From positions 434,001 through 498,000 of the forward strand of contig NZ_SDDZ01000002.1 in assembly GCF_004115975.1 (NCBI RefSeq): a stretch of 64,000 nucleotides of DNA. Direction: 5' to 3'. A program made the translations under genes and the position numbers. The notes below the pieces were generated by a model. That model made no database searches. It saw only the letters and a list, made by a program, of their open reading frames with translations, and was not told the DNA's origin. Origin of the DNA: Gelidibacter gilvus (GTDB lineage: Bacteria > Bacteroidota > Bacteroidia > Flavobacteriales > Flavobacteriaceae). Of the stretch, positions 27,021-35,208 are shown one piece after another; within the stretch, counting starts at the first letter, position 1; the number at the start of each line of letters is the position of its first letter.

Positions 27021-27530
27021 TTAAAATCTCAAATTATAGGTCGCTCCAATTCCGAGCACTTGAATATCGAGATCATTTTCCGCAAATGTGTTTTGGTAGT
27101 ATGCGTAAAAATTCCAATCTCTGTTGTGATATCCTATTTGAGGATTTACATAAAGCCCTCCATCGTTGTTATCAACATTGGTCAAAAAGCCATAACCGAA
27201 GTCAGCTCCAATAAACAATCCTTTTGGTTTAAAATAATATCTCGCAAAAGCAGCCGCTGGAATAATTCCAAAATCCTCAGCACCATCCTTGCCAAATAAA
27301 TGATTGTACCCTGTTGCCAATCCGATACCAAAATTAGGCGTTACTAGATATTGGCCTTTTAAGTCCAATCCGAGTGCAAAAGAAGCACTGCTGTCAATAT
27401 CGCCAACCGGCAGACCAGCATTCAATCCAATTTTCAACCAGGAGTTTTCTGAAGTCACATTAACCTCATGGTTTTGCGCAAATGTTGTTCCAACAACGAA
27501 CAATGTAAATAATAAAATAACCTTTTTCAT
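27021..27530 (-). CDS. Small outer-membrane beta-barrel protein
   Basis: A 169-residue exported protein: signal peptide MKKVILLFTLFVVGTTFAQ, then alternating amphipathic strands with Gly and aromatic residues (ILLGINAGLPVGD-like, YLVTPNFGIGLATGYNHLF, FIGADFGYGFL) ending in GIGATYNLRF, with the terminal Phe typical of barrels. It resembles the porin-like/OmpW-type barrel families of Bacteroidota; no specific ligand can be assigned. It has its own terminator. Upstream, between it and phoH, are repeated TGACAG/CTGTCA motifs. Confidence 0.78.
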   Translation of the reverse strand: MKKVILLFTLFVVGTTFAQNHEVNVTSENSWLKIGLNAGLPVGDIDSSASFALGLDLKGQYLVTPNFGIGLATGYNHLFGKDGAEDFGIIPAAAFARYYFKPKGLFIGADFGYGFLTNVDNNDGGLYVNPQIGYHNRDWNFYAYYQNTFAENDLDIQVLGIGATYNLRF

Positions 27531-27651
27531 TTTTAACTATTTTTTTAATTAAGTAAAGCTAACATCCAAAATGCATACCGTATATGGATTTTGAATGGCT
27601 AATTATTTAAAATAATAGTCAAAGATTTGATTATGAAATCATTGTTAATAT

Positions 27652-27686
27652 TGACAGATTTACACGACTGTCAGCTGTCATGACAG
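27652..27686. repeat. Cluster of TGACAG/CTGTCA motifs with a 12-bp palindrome
   Basis: TGACAG at 27652 and 27681 and CTGTCA at 27668 and 27675 occur within 35 nt; CTGTCATGACAG (27675-27686) is a perfect palindrome. The cluster lies between the phoH stop and the barrel gene, so it may be an operator or a phoH 3' hairpin. Confidence 0.4.
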
Positions 27687-27689
27687 ATG

Positions 27690-28643
27690 TTACTCTCTTG
27701 GTTCAATTTCTTTATAGGCCTGAATAATTCGCTTAACAAGCTGATGTCTTATCACGTCTTTTTCATCCAGATATACAATGCCAATTCCTTCTACGTCTCT
27801 CAGCAGCAAAAGCGCTTCTTTCAATCCAGAAGTCGTCCGTCTAGGTAAATCAATTTGTCCCGGATCTCCCGTCAATAAGAACTTTGCGTTTTTACCCATA
27901 CGGGTCAAAAACATTTTCATTTGATTATGGGTTGTGTTCTGTCCTTCATCCAAGATTACAAAAGCATGATCCAACGTACGCCCTCGCATAAATGCTAAAG
28001 GAGCAATTTGGATGGTTCCATTCTCAAGGAATTGCGCCAATTTTTCTGGCGGAATCATATCTCTTAAGGCATCATATAGCGGTTGCATATACGGATCCAA
28101 CTTCTCTTTCAAATCGCCAGGAAGAAACCCAAGATTCTCCCCTGCCTCCACCGCAGGACGTGTTAAAATTATTCTTTTGACTTCTTTGTTTTTTAAGGCC
28201 TGTACCGCCAGTGCAACTCCCGTATAGGTTTTCCCGGTTCCAGCAGGACCTATGGCAAAAACCATATCATTTCGTCGCATACTTTCAACCAATTTTCGTT
28301 GATTGACCGTTTGGGCCTTAATGACTTTACCACCCACACCGTGAAGGATGGCTTCCCCGCTTTTTTCGGTTGTGGAGTATTCCTCGCTGCTTAAACTCGT
28401 CAAGACGCGCTCTATGGCATTTTCATCAATCTTATTGTATTTGATATAATGTGCAGTTAGCATTGCCATCCGTTTATCAAATTCTTCCAGCACATCTTCA
28501 TCCCCATAGGCTTTTATTTTATTGCCTCTTGCAACGATTTTCAGTTTTGGAAAATACTTTTTAAGGAGTTCAATATTAACATTATGTGCTCCAAAAAAAT
28601 CTTTTGGCGCAATTTCTTCCAATTCGATTATAAGTTCATTCAA
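27690..28643 (-). CDS. PhoH-like P-loop ATPase
   Basis: A 317-residue protein. The first ~90 residues are a KH-like nucleic-acid-binding region. The P-loop is IGPAGTGKTYTG (132-139), then ILTRPAVEAGENLGFLPGDL, the Walker B HAFVILDEGQNTT and LLTGDPGQID. It is the PhoH family, linked to RNA metabolism in other bacteria (including ybeZ-type proteins beside ybeY). No ybeY is visible here. It is divergent from the SAM hydroxide adenosyltransferase gene. Confidence 0.92.
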   Translation of the reverse strand: MNELIIELEEIAPKDFFGAHNVNIELLKKYFPKLKIVARGNKIKAYGDEDVLEEFDKRMAMLTAHYIKYNKIDENAIERVLTSLSSEEYSTTEKSGEAILHGVGGKVIKAQTVNQRKLVESMRRNDMVFAIGPAGTGKTYTGVALAVQALKNKEVKRIILTRPAVEAGENLGFLPGDLKEKLDPYMQPLYDALRDMIPPEKLAQFLENGTIQIAPLAFMRGRTLDHAFVILDEGQNTTHNQMKMFLTRMGKNAKFLLTGDPGQIDLPRRTTSGLKEALLLLRDVEGIGIVYLDEKDVIRHQLVKRIIQAYKEIEPRE

Positions 28644-28852
28644 AAGCTTCCGATTTAATATATTAATCTCTTAAGTTTTATTAGTTTTGCGTGGACGTAA
28701 AAAGTCTCATATTTTCACGCTACCATACAAATCTAACTGAAATATTCTATAATAAGTTTAACAAAACATATATTATTAGATATTTTCCAAACAGACCTAG
28801 GAAAGTAGCATTACCATAAAAATCAACAAAAAAAAAGGACGTACTAAAACAC

Positions 28853-29686
28853 ATGGCAATCATAACATTAACTACTGATTTTGGAGAGAAAGACCATTTT
28901 GTAGGTGCCATAAAAGGCGCTATTTATAATGAACTTAAAGATGTAAAAATTGTTGATATCTCTCATTCGGTTTCACCTTTTAATGTTTTGGAGGCTGCAT
29001 ATATCCTCCAGAATGCCTATGGCAGTTTTCCAAAAGGATCCATCCACTTGGTCGGGATCGATTCCGAATTAAATCCAGAAAACAAACATATTGCCGTAAA
29101 GTTGGATGATCATTATTTTATTTGTGCCAATAATGGCATTATGAGTATGATCTGTAATGAAATTGCGCCAGAAAAGATTGTCGAAATCAACATTCATGAC
29201 AAAACCACAACCAATTTTCCTGTTCTGGATGTTTTTGTAAAGGTGGCCTGCCATATTGCACGAGGAGGAACTTTGGAGGTGATAGGTAAAGTGATTACTG
29301 ACATTAAACCTATCAAAAATCTGAACCCATTTGTGAATGATGACCAATCCCAGATTATTGGAAGTGTCATTTATATCGATAATTATGGTAACGTTGTGAG
29401 CAATATACGCCGTAAGTTTTTTGAACGAATCCAAAAAGGACGTGCGTTTGAAGTTTCAGCTCGAAGTTATAAGTTTAAGGAAATCCACAAAAGATACAGT
29501 GATATTGTTAATTTCGATATTCCTGAAGAACAACGTCAGGATGAAGGCCGCGGATTGGTGGTATTCAATTCGTCCGATTATTTGGAAATCGCCATTTATA
29601 AAAGTGATCTGGCCACAGTGGGAAGTGCTTCAAGTTTGATGGGATTAAAGATGCGGGATACGGTGACGGTGAATTTTTTGAAGTAG
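28853..29686 (+). CDS. SAM hydroxide adenosyltransferase (DUF62)
   Basis: A 277-residue cytosolic enzyme that splits S-adenosylmethionine with water into adenosine and methionine. Family features: ITLTTDFGEKDHFVGAIKG at the N-terminus, VDISHSVSPFNVLEAAYIL, HLVGIDSELN, YICANNGI-like FICANNGIMSM and the IYIDNYGNVVSNI strand. The length is typical. The stop codon is followed at once by the 7-bp repeat tract. Why bacteria degrade SAM is not known. Confidence 0.92.
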   Translation: MAIITLTTDFGEKDHFVGAIKGAIYNELKDVKIVDISHSVSPFNVLEAAYILQNAYGSFPKGSIHLVGIDSELNPENKHIAVKLDDHYFICANNGIMSMICNEIAPEKIVEINIHDKTTTNFPVLDVFVKVACHIARGGTLEVIGKVITDIKPIKNLNPFVNDDQSQIIGSVIYIDNYGNVVSNIRRKFFERIQKGRAFEVSARSYKFKEIHKRYSDIVNFDIPEEQRQDEGRGLVVFNSSDYLEIAIYKSDLATVGSASSLMGLKMRDTVTVNFLK

Positions 29687-29813
29687 ACGGATGACGGATG
29701 ACGGATGACCGAAGACGGATGACGGATGACGGATGACGGGATGACTCATGACTGATGACTGATGACTGAAGACTGAAGACTGAAGACTGAAGACTGAAGA
29801 CTGAAGACTGAAT
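29687..29813. repeat. Heptanucleotide tandem repeat (18 units)
   Basis: It starts the base after the SAM hydroxide adenosyltransferase stop. Units: three ACGGATG, ACCGAAG, three ACGGATG, an 8-nt ACGGGATG, ACTCATG, two ACTGATG, six ACTGAAG and a final ACTGAAT. All share AC...G with period 7, ending 19 nt before the next start. Changes in unit number would not alter a coding frame. Confidence 0.9.
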
Positions 29814-29832
29814 AATAAGATAAACTTAAAAT

Positions 29833-30129
29833 ATGTTTGTAAGAATTGTAAAAATGAGTTTTGAACCCTCAAATATTGAAACGTTCCTTGCTTATTTTGA
29901 GACCAAAAAACAGCTGATCAGAGATTTTGATGGCTGTGAGTTTTTAGAACTTTACAGAGATAAGAAGAACACCAATATATTTTTCACCTATAGCTATTGG
30001 AAAGCCGAATCAGATTTGGAGGCCTATAGAAATTCGGAACTCTTTAAAACAGTTTGGGCAACAACCAAGCAGTTTTTTAATGACAAACCAGAGGCTTGGA
30101 GCGTGGACAAGTTGGTGTCCCTTAAATAA
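29833..30129 (+). CDS. ABM-domain (antibiotic biosynthesis monooxygenase-like) protein
   Basis: A 98-residue protein with a ferredoxin-like ABM fold: MFVRIVKMSF start, CEFLELYRDKKNTNIFFTYSYWKAESDLEAYRNSELF in the middle, and a Trp near the end. Such proteins form dimers that act on small aromatic or lipid substrates, or degrade heme (the IsdG branch), but the heme-binding residues cannot be confirmed here. It lies 15 nt before gldF on the same strand; that is likely operon position, not function. Confidence 0.8.
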   Translation: MFVRIVKMSFEPSNIETFLAYFETKKQLIRDFDGCEFLELYRDKKNTNIFFTYSYWKAESDLEAYRNSELFKTVWATTKQFFNDKPEAWSVDKLVSLK

Positions 30130-30144
30130 TTTAGAATTAAATAA

Positions 30145-30855
30145 ATGTTTGCAATACTTAAAAAAGAAATCAATTCCTTCTTTGCTTCTCCAATAGGTTA
30201 TTTGGTGATTGCATTATTTTTAGTGCTCAACGGACTCTTTCTCTGGTTGTTTAACGGCGATTTCAATATTCTGGAAAGTGGTTTTGCCGATATGACCCCC
30301 TTTTTCCTATTGGCACCTTGGATTTTGGTTTTCTTAGTGCCTGCCGTAACGATGCGTAGTTTTTCTGATGAAAAAAAACAAGGCACCCTGGAACTATTGG
30401 TGACCAAACCCATTTCTCACCTCAAAATTGTATTGGGCAAATACTTTGGCGCCTTAGTCTTAATAATTCTGGCTTTATTGCCAACCCTCCTTTATATTTT
30501 AGCCCTTGATAATTTAAAGATGACTGCCGATATACTCGATTATGGCAGCATCATTGGATCCTATTTAGGACTTCTATTCTTAGTGGCTGCTTATACAGCT
30601 ATCGGACTTTTTGCTTCCACCATTTCTGACAACCAAATTGTCGCTTTTATAAGTGCCGTATTTTTGTGCTTTTTCTTTTATTTCGGATTTGAAGGCCTTT
30701 CAGGATTAAGTGCTCTGCCGTTAGAGCAGTTTGGAATGGAAGCCCATTATAATAGTATTAGCAGAGGGGTTTTAGACACTAGAGACCTACTTTATTTTGT
30801 TAGTATTTCTACATTTTTTATCGTTATGACCCAATTCAACATTCAAAAAAAATAA
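30145..30855 (+). CDS. gldF: Gliding motility ABC transporter permease GldF
   Basis: A 236-residue membrane protein with six predicted helices. The pattern AILKKEINSFFASPIGYLVIALFLVLNGLFLWLF, the conserved RSFSDEKKQGTLELLVTKPISHLKIVLGKYFGAL and LSALPLEQFGMEAHYNSISRGVLDTRDLLYF fit GldF. With GldG (and GldA elsewhere) it forms an ABC complex needed for gliding in Flavobacterium johnsoniae. Here an extra gene separates it from gldG. It ends one base before that gene. Confidence 0.92.
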   Translation: MFAILKKEINSFFASPIGYLVIALFLVLNGLFLWLFNGDFNILESGFADMTPFFLLAPWILVFLVPAVTMRSFSDEKKQGTLELLVTKPISHLKIVLGKYFGALVLIILALLPTLLYILALDNLKMTADILDYGSIIGSYLGLLFLVAAYTAIGLFASTISDNQIVAFISAVFLCFFFYFGFEGLSGLSALPLEQFGMEAHYNSISRGVLDTRDLLYFVSISTFFIVMTQFNIQKK

Positions 30856-30856
30856 T

Positions 30857-31351
30857 ATGATCATCACTCCTCTCTTTGTCATTTTCTTAGTTATCGTATT
30901 TATATTGATACTGATGTTTGTGAATACCATAGACAAACGCAAATGGATCACCATTCCACTTAGTCTCATTTTAACGCCATTTATTTATTTCTACGCGTTT
31001 TATCCGTTAATAAATATTTTCAGCAATTACCATCATGAAAAGTATTTTGACACCAAGGTTTGGCTAAGTAATCCAGGCTTTCGTTATGAAATGTATGACA
31101 ATGTAGAAGAGTCGGACACACTCATGGGGAAATCCAAAGAAACCGTAAAAGAACTTTTAGGCACCTATGAATGGTTAAGTTGGGATGACGCCAAAAATGG
31201 ACATAATGAGAATCGTTGGAATTACGGTCTTGGCGTTCTGCCTGGAGCTTTCAACAGTAAATCTGAAGCTGTTGAAATTATATTTGAAGACAATAAAGTA
31301 AGTCAATTGAACCACTACCAACAAGACATTAAATTTAATGATAAAGAATAA
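30857..31351 (+). CDS. Membrane-anchored protein inserted between gldF and gldG
   Basis: A 164-residue protein not recognised by family. Two N-terminal transmembrane helices (~5-23 and ~30-55) lead to a periplasm-sized domain: ESDTLMGKSKETVKELLGTYEWLSWDDAKNG, then RWNYGLGVLPGAFNSKSEAVEIIFEDNKVSQLNHYQQD. The pattern (short strand, LGKS.E.V.ELLG, a Tyr-rich strand, a final strand with DNKV) resembles the BamE/SmpA fold, but this is a guess. It starts 1 nt after gldF and overlaps gldG by 14 nt, so it is transcribed and probably translated with them. Confidence 0.7.
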   Translation: MIITPLFVIFLVIVFILILMFVNTIDKRKWITIPLSLILTPFIYFYAFYPLINIFSNYHHEKYFDTKVWLSNPGFRYEMYDNVEESDTLMGKSKETVKELLGTYEWLSWDDAKNGHNENRWNYGLGVLPGAFNSKSEAVEIIFEDNKVSQLNHYQQDIKFNDKE

Positions 31352-33008
31352 ATCGAACCTCATAAAAATAGTTTTGGTCCTTATTGTGCTCGTGGTCTTA
31401 AATTGGATTGGCACTAAGGTCTACAAACGTTTTGATTTGACCCAAGACCAACGTTACACCCTTTCTCAATCGGCGTTAGCTACCGTTAAAGACGTCAAGT
31501 CTCCGCTGATTGTTGATGTGTTTCTAGAAGGTGATTTTCCTTCGGAATTTAGACGCCTGAGAAATGAAACCCAGCAATTATTGGAGGAGTTCGCTCTAAA
31601 CAATACGTATATTAAATTCAATTTCATCAATCCGCTAGCCGATGAAAAATCACGTGATAACAATATCGAACAATTGATGCAACGCGGGCTCGAACCCCTA
31701 CAATTGAGCGTTAACATCAGTGGTAAGACTTCTCAAGAACTGATATTCCCGTGGGCATTGGCAAGTTACAATGACGAAACGGTCAAAATCCCGTTAATAA
31801 AAAATAAAATTGGCGCGACCCAACAAGAATTGGTCACTAATTCCATTCAACATTTAGAATATGCATTTGCTGAGAGCTTCCAAAAACTAGTAATCCCAAA
31901 AAGCAAAAAAATCGCCATTTTAAAAGGAAATGGTCAATTAGAGGATAGAAATTTAGCCGATTTCCTTCAAACGGTAAAAGAACATTACTTCATTGCGCCA
32001 TTTACTTTAGACAGTGTAGCCTCCAATGCTGAAGCAACCTTAAAAAAACTTAATGATTTCGACTTGATTGTTTCTGCAAAACCAACACAAGCCTTCACAG
32101 AAGAAGAAAAATTCTTTTTAGATCAATTTACCATGAATGGCGGAAAAAGCCTATGGCTTACCGAAAGTATTTTGATGGATAAAGACAGCCTTTATAATGA
32201 TGAAGGCCGTGGTATTGCCCTCATTAACGATCTTAACTTGAATGATTTTTTCTTTAAATATGGCGTGAGAATCAATCCTGTAATCGTGAATGACATGTAC
32301 TCTGCGCCAATAACCATTGCCATGGGCGAAGGTAGCAATGCACAATTTCAACCTTTAAGATGGCCGTATTCACCTTTAGCTGCTGGAAACCCAGAACACC
32401 CCATTACCAGTAATTTGAATTTAGTCAAATTTGATTTTGCCAGTCAATTGGACACTTTAAAAAGTAGCACCAAGAAAACTATTTTGCTTCAGAGTTCCCA
32501 ACTCACAAAATTGGAAGGGGTCCCAAAAGAAATTACTTTGGATATTGTCACCCAAGATCCAGATCCTGCAACTTATAATAGAGGTCCACAAAACTTAGCA
32601 GTCTTATTGGAAGGGGAATTTACATCCGTTTACAAAGACAGGATCAAACCTTTTAATAGTGCTTCAAATAAAGATTTGAGTCCACCTACCAAAATGATTG
32701 TCATTGCAGATGGCGATGTCATTAAAAATGATGTCGTCAAAAACCAACCCCAAGAATTGGGCTTTGATCGCTGGACGGGACAGAGCTTTGGCAATAAGGA
32801 ATTTTTATTGAATTCGGTAAATTACCTTTTAAGTGATGGTGACTTATTGAATGTGCGTACCAAGGCTATCACTATTGCTTTTTTAGATGCCCAAAAAATA
32901 GAGGAGAAAAAGACACAATGGCAGCTGATCTCCATTGTATTGCCCCTCATAATTTTAGCGCTTTTTGGTTTTCTTTTCAATTATTTGAGACGAAGAAAAT
33001 ATACATAA
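31338..33008 (+). CDS. gldG: Gliding motility ABC-associated protein GldG
   Basis: A 556-residue protein with one N-terminal (~10-28) and one C-terminal (~528-548) transmembrane helix and a large periplasmic part. Features: TVKDVKSPLIVDVFLEGDFPSEFRRLRNETQQLLEEF near the start, FDLIVSAKPTQAFTEEEKFFLDQFTMNGGKSLWLTE in the middle, and a final NSVNYLLSDGDLLNVRTKAI. This is the GldG/IFT-like pattern of the gliding ABC complex. It starts inside the preceding gene. No separate promoter is evident. Confidence 0.92.
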   Translation: MIKNKSNLIKIVLVLIVLVVLNWIGTKVYKRFDLTQDQRYTLSQSALATVKDVKSPLIVDVFLEGDFPSEFRRLRNETQQLLEEFALNNTYIKFNFINPLADEKSRDNNIEQLMQRGLEPLQLSVNISGKTSQELIFPWALASYNDETVKIPLIKNKIGATQQELVTNSIQHLEYAFAESFQKLVIPKSKKIAILKGNGQLEDRNLADFLQTVKEHYFIAPFTLDSVASNAEATLKKLNDFDLIVSAKPTQAFTEEEKFFLDQFTMNGGKSLWLTESILMDKDSLYNDEGRGIALINDLNLNDFFFKYGVRINPVIVNDMYSAPITIAMGEGSNAQFQPLRWPYSPLAAGNPEHPITSNLNLVKFDFASQLDTLKSSTKKTILLQSSQLTKLEGVPKEITLDIVTQDPDPATYNRGPQNLAVLLEGEFTSVYKDRIKPFNSASNKDLSPPTKMIVIADGDVIKNDVVKNQPQELGFDRWTGQSFGNKEFLLNSVNYLLSDGDLLNVRTKAITIAFLDAQKIEEKKTQWQLISIVLPLIILALFGFLFNYLRRRKYT

Positions 33009-33139
33009 AGAAGAAAGTAAATGATCTACAAATTTGAGTCTTTGAGAATGAGTGAAGAAATCCTTATTTTCATCAGGTGAATACACAAACTGTTAATAAA
33101 ATTGTATAACTAAGGCTTACTAGTATCAGTTTATTGAAA

Positions 33140-33147
33140 TATCTTTG
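33140..33147 (+). promoter_or_regulatory. -7 promoter box of dnaN
   Basis: TATCTTTG matches TAnnTTTG and lies 35 nt before the dnaN ATG (33182). No good -33 TTTG is visible at the right distance. Confidence 0.5.
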
Positions 33148-33181
33148 AACTAATAATATAACATACAAAATAAACAAATAC

Positions 33182-34300
33182 ATGAAGTTTATCGTATCAA
33201 GTACCTATTTACTCAAACAATTACAAGTGTTGGGAGGTGTCATAAATAATTCAAACACCTTACCTATCTTGGATAATTTTTTGTTTGAACTGAATGACTC
33301 ACAACTCACTGTTTCTGCAAGCGATCTAGAAACTACAATGTCATCAATTATTGACGTTGAAAGTACCAGTACGGGAAGTATTGCTTTGCCTGCTCGACTC
33401 CTATTGGACACGCTTAAAACTTTTCCGGAACAACCTTTGACCTTCGTGGTTGAAGATAACCATACCGTTGAAATCAGTTCTAACCATGGTAAGTATGCCT
33501 TGGCTTATGCAGATGGCAATGAATTCCCAAAAGCTGTAGCTCTAGAAAACCCAAGTACCACCACGGTTATGGGAGATATTCTTGCAACTGCAATCAGCAA
33601 AACCATATTTGCCGCAGGTAATGACGATTTACGCCCAGTAATGAGTGGTGTCTTTTTCCAGTTTTCAACTGAAGGCTTGACATTTGTCGCCACTGATGCG
33701 CACAAATTGGTAAAATACACTCGTGAAGATGTGACCGCAGATCAGGTGGCAGAATTTATAATGCCAAAAAAACCTTTAAATCTTTTAAAAGGTATTTTAG
33801 CAGGTAACGATGATAACGTGACCATTGAATATAATGAATCCAATGCCAAGTTTATATTTGATAATTCTATATTGATATGTCGATTGATTGATGGGAAATA
33901 TCCTAATTACGAAGCGGTAATTCCGAAGGAGAATCCAAATAAGTTAACTATTGACAGAACCCAGTTTTTAAATTCGGTAAGACGTGTCAGTATTTTTTCC
34001 AATAAAACAACACATCAAATCCGATTGAAAATTGCTGGTGCTGAATTAAATATATCTGCAGAAGATATTGACTACAGCAATAAAGCAGAAGAGCGTTTGA
34101 CTTGTGATTACCAAGGTGATGATATGCAAATAGGATTCAACTCACGTTTCTTGACAGAGATGTTGAACAACCTTGGAGCAAGTGAAGTACAACTTGAGAT
34201 GAGCTTGCCAAATAGAGCAGGAATCTTGACGCCAATTGATGGCCTTGATGATGGTGAGCAAGTCACTATGTTGGTGATGCCTGTAATGCTGAACAATTAA
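33182..34300 (+). CDS. dnaN: DNA polymerase III beta subunit (sliding clamp)
   Basis: A 372-residue protein, the right length for the three-domain clamp. It begins MKFIVSSTYLLKQLQVLGGVINNSNTLPILDNFLFEL, includes ARLLLDTLKTFPEQPLTFV, SGVFFQFSTEGLTFVATDAHKL, and ends with the clamp C-terminus DGEQVTMLVMPVMLNN. The C-terminal pocket for clamp-binding peptides is expected there. It stands alone with its own promoter, not near dnaA or recF in this window. The region after it is a tandem duplication of palindromes and hairpins. Confidence 0.97.
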   Translation: MKFIVSSTYLLKQLQVLGGVINNSNTLPILDNFLFELNDSQLTVSASDLETTMSSIIDVESTSTGSIALPARLLLDTLKTFPEQPLTFVVEDNHTVEISSNHGKYALAYADGNEFPKAVALENPSTTTVMGDILATAISKTIFAAGNDDLRPVMSGVFFQFSTEGLTFVATDAHKLVKYTREDVTADQVAEFIMPKKPLNLLKGILAGNDDNVTIEYNESNAKFIFDNSILICRLIDGKYPNYEAVIPKENPNKLTIDRTQFLNSVRRVSIFSNKTTHQIRLKIAGAELNISAEDIDYSNKAEERLTCDYQGDDMQIGFNSRFLTEMLNNLGASEVQLEMSLPNRAGILTPIDGLDDGEQVTMLVMPVMLNN

Positions 34301-34387
34301 AGAATTCCTGCGAAGGCAGGAAACCTTTAGGTTCAACGAAGTTAACCTCATCATAAAACGGACGTATTTACTTATTAATGCACAAAA

Positions 34388-34421
34388 GAAGCCGTCTCAA
34401 TAATTAAATTGAGACGGCTTC
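34388..34421. terminator. Hairpin terminator, first copy
   Basis: Arms GAAGCCGTCTCAAT (34388-34401) and ATTGAGACGGCTTC (34408-34421) form a perfect 14-bp stem with a 6-nt loop. It sits 88 nt after dnaN. It has only a short T-run, so termination is less sure, but it could act on both convergent transcripts. Confidence 0.6.
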
Positions 34422-34488
34422 CTCATTGATGACATTCCAAACCTCTAAGTGAACCTCTTACTTCAAAAACAGGCGTTTTTAACCTGAG

Positions 34489-34508
34489 ATTCCCACTTGC
34501 GTGGGAAT
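34489..34508. repeat. ATTCCC-N8-GGGAAT palindrome in the duplication, first copy
   Basis: ATTCCCAC (34489-34496) and GTGGGAAT (34501-34508) around TTGC. The arms end AC/GT where the copy at 12963 has GC/GC. Confidence 0.75.
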
Positions 34509-34598
34509 TGGGCATTCCTGCGAAGGCAGGAAACCTTTAGGTTCAACGAAGTTAATCTCGTCATAAAACGGACATATATACTTATTAAAGCGAAAAAT

Positions 34599-34630
34599 AA
34601 GCCGTCTCAATAATCAAATTGAGACGGCTT
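34599..34630. terminator. Hairpin terminator, second copy
   Basis: Arms AAGCCGTCTCAAT (34599-34611) and ATTGAGACGGCTT (34618-34630) form a 13-bp stem with a 6-nt loop, 210 bp after the first copy. The loop differs by one base (AATCAA instead of AATTAA). Confidence 0.6.
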
Positions 34631-34698
34631 CTTCATTGATGACTTTCCAAATCTCTAGGTGTATTTCTTACTTCAAGATTAGGCATTTTCATCATGAG

Positions 34699-34718
34699 AT
34701 TCCCACTTTCGTGGGAAT
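34699..34718. repeat. ATTCCC-N8-GGGAAT palindrome in the duplication, second copy
   Basis: ATTCCCAC (34699-34706) and GTGGGAAT (34711-34718) around TTTC, ending just before the DUF4870 stop codon on the minus strand. Confidence 0.75.
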
Positions 34719-34724
34719 GCAGGC

Positions 34725-35063
34725 TTAACTAATAAAATTAAAAGACAAAGGATATTTCGGTGTTTCTCCATTACTAGCTTTAATAGCATTTACAACAGGA
34801 AATACAATAGCGATAATCCCTAACGCTAAAAACCCTAAAAGCCCCAATCCAAAAAATAAAATCAGTGGCACACAAATTATACAATAGACAACCAAACTTA
34901 ACTGAAAGTTGATGATGTTTTTTCCATGCGCATCCATTTGATGAACTTTCTCCTTTTGGGTCACCCAAAGAATCAATGGCAGGATCAAGCTCCCAAAACC
35001 CGTCAATAAAGTAATTAACTGGCTTAAATGGGTAATGACGATTAATGTTCTGTCTTCTCTCAT
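34725..35063 (-). CDS. DUF4870-family small membrane protein
   Basis: A 112-residue protein with three predicted helices: VITHLSQLITLLTGFGSLILPLILWVTQKEK, the short polar QMDAHGKNIINFQLSLVVYCIICVPLILFF, and LLGFLALGIIAIVFPVVNAIKASNGE. The K-x-x-INFQLS motif and tail KASNGETPKYPLSF are typical of DUF4870 (Tic20-like) proteins of unknown function. It is a single gene, tail-to-tail with dnaN across the duplicated spacer. Confidence 0.85.
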   Translation of the reverse strand: MREDRTLIVITHLSQLITLLTGFGSLILPLILWVTQKEKVHQMDAHGKNIINFQLSLVVYCIICVPLILFFGLGLLGFLALGIIAIVFPVVNAIKASNGETPKYPLSFNFIS

Positions 35064-35208
35064 TTTGATTGTGTATTTTAGATGTTAATAAAATGTGCTC
35101 ACATAAAATCATCTTTTAAAGGGATCAAAAAGAAGTTCGTTTTTTGATGATGATTTTGATGATTGATGTATTTATATGACGATCACCAATCAAAAATGTT
35201 ACATTTTT

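Larger units (their letters stand above)
34303..34722. repeat. Tandem 210-bp duplication in the dnaN / DUF4870 gap
   Basis: This 424-nt gap (34301-34724) has no gene. It holds two copies of one ~210-bp unit: 34303-34512 and 34513-34722. Each has a TTCCTGC/GCAGGAA palindrome followed by AACCTTTAGGTT, a GCCGTCTCAAT/ATTGAGACGGC hairpin and an ATTCCC-N8-GGGAAT palindrome, with base changes between copies (for example ACGTATTT against ACATATAT). Confidence 0.8.

Noticed and set aside
29687-29813. CRISPR-like array
   Set aside because: The period is 7 bp with no spacers, so it is a simple tandem repeat.
29645-29872. Minus-strand ORF of serine- and valine-rich repeats
   Set aside because: It is only the translated 7-bp repeat tract read backwards.
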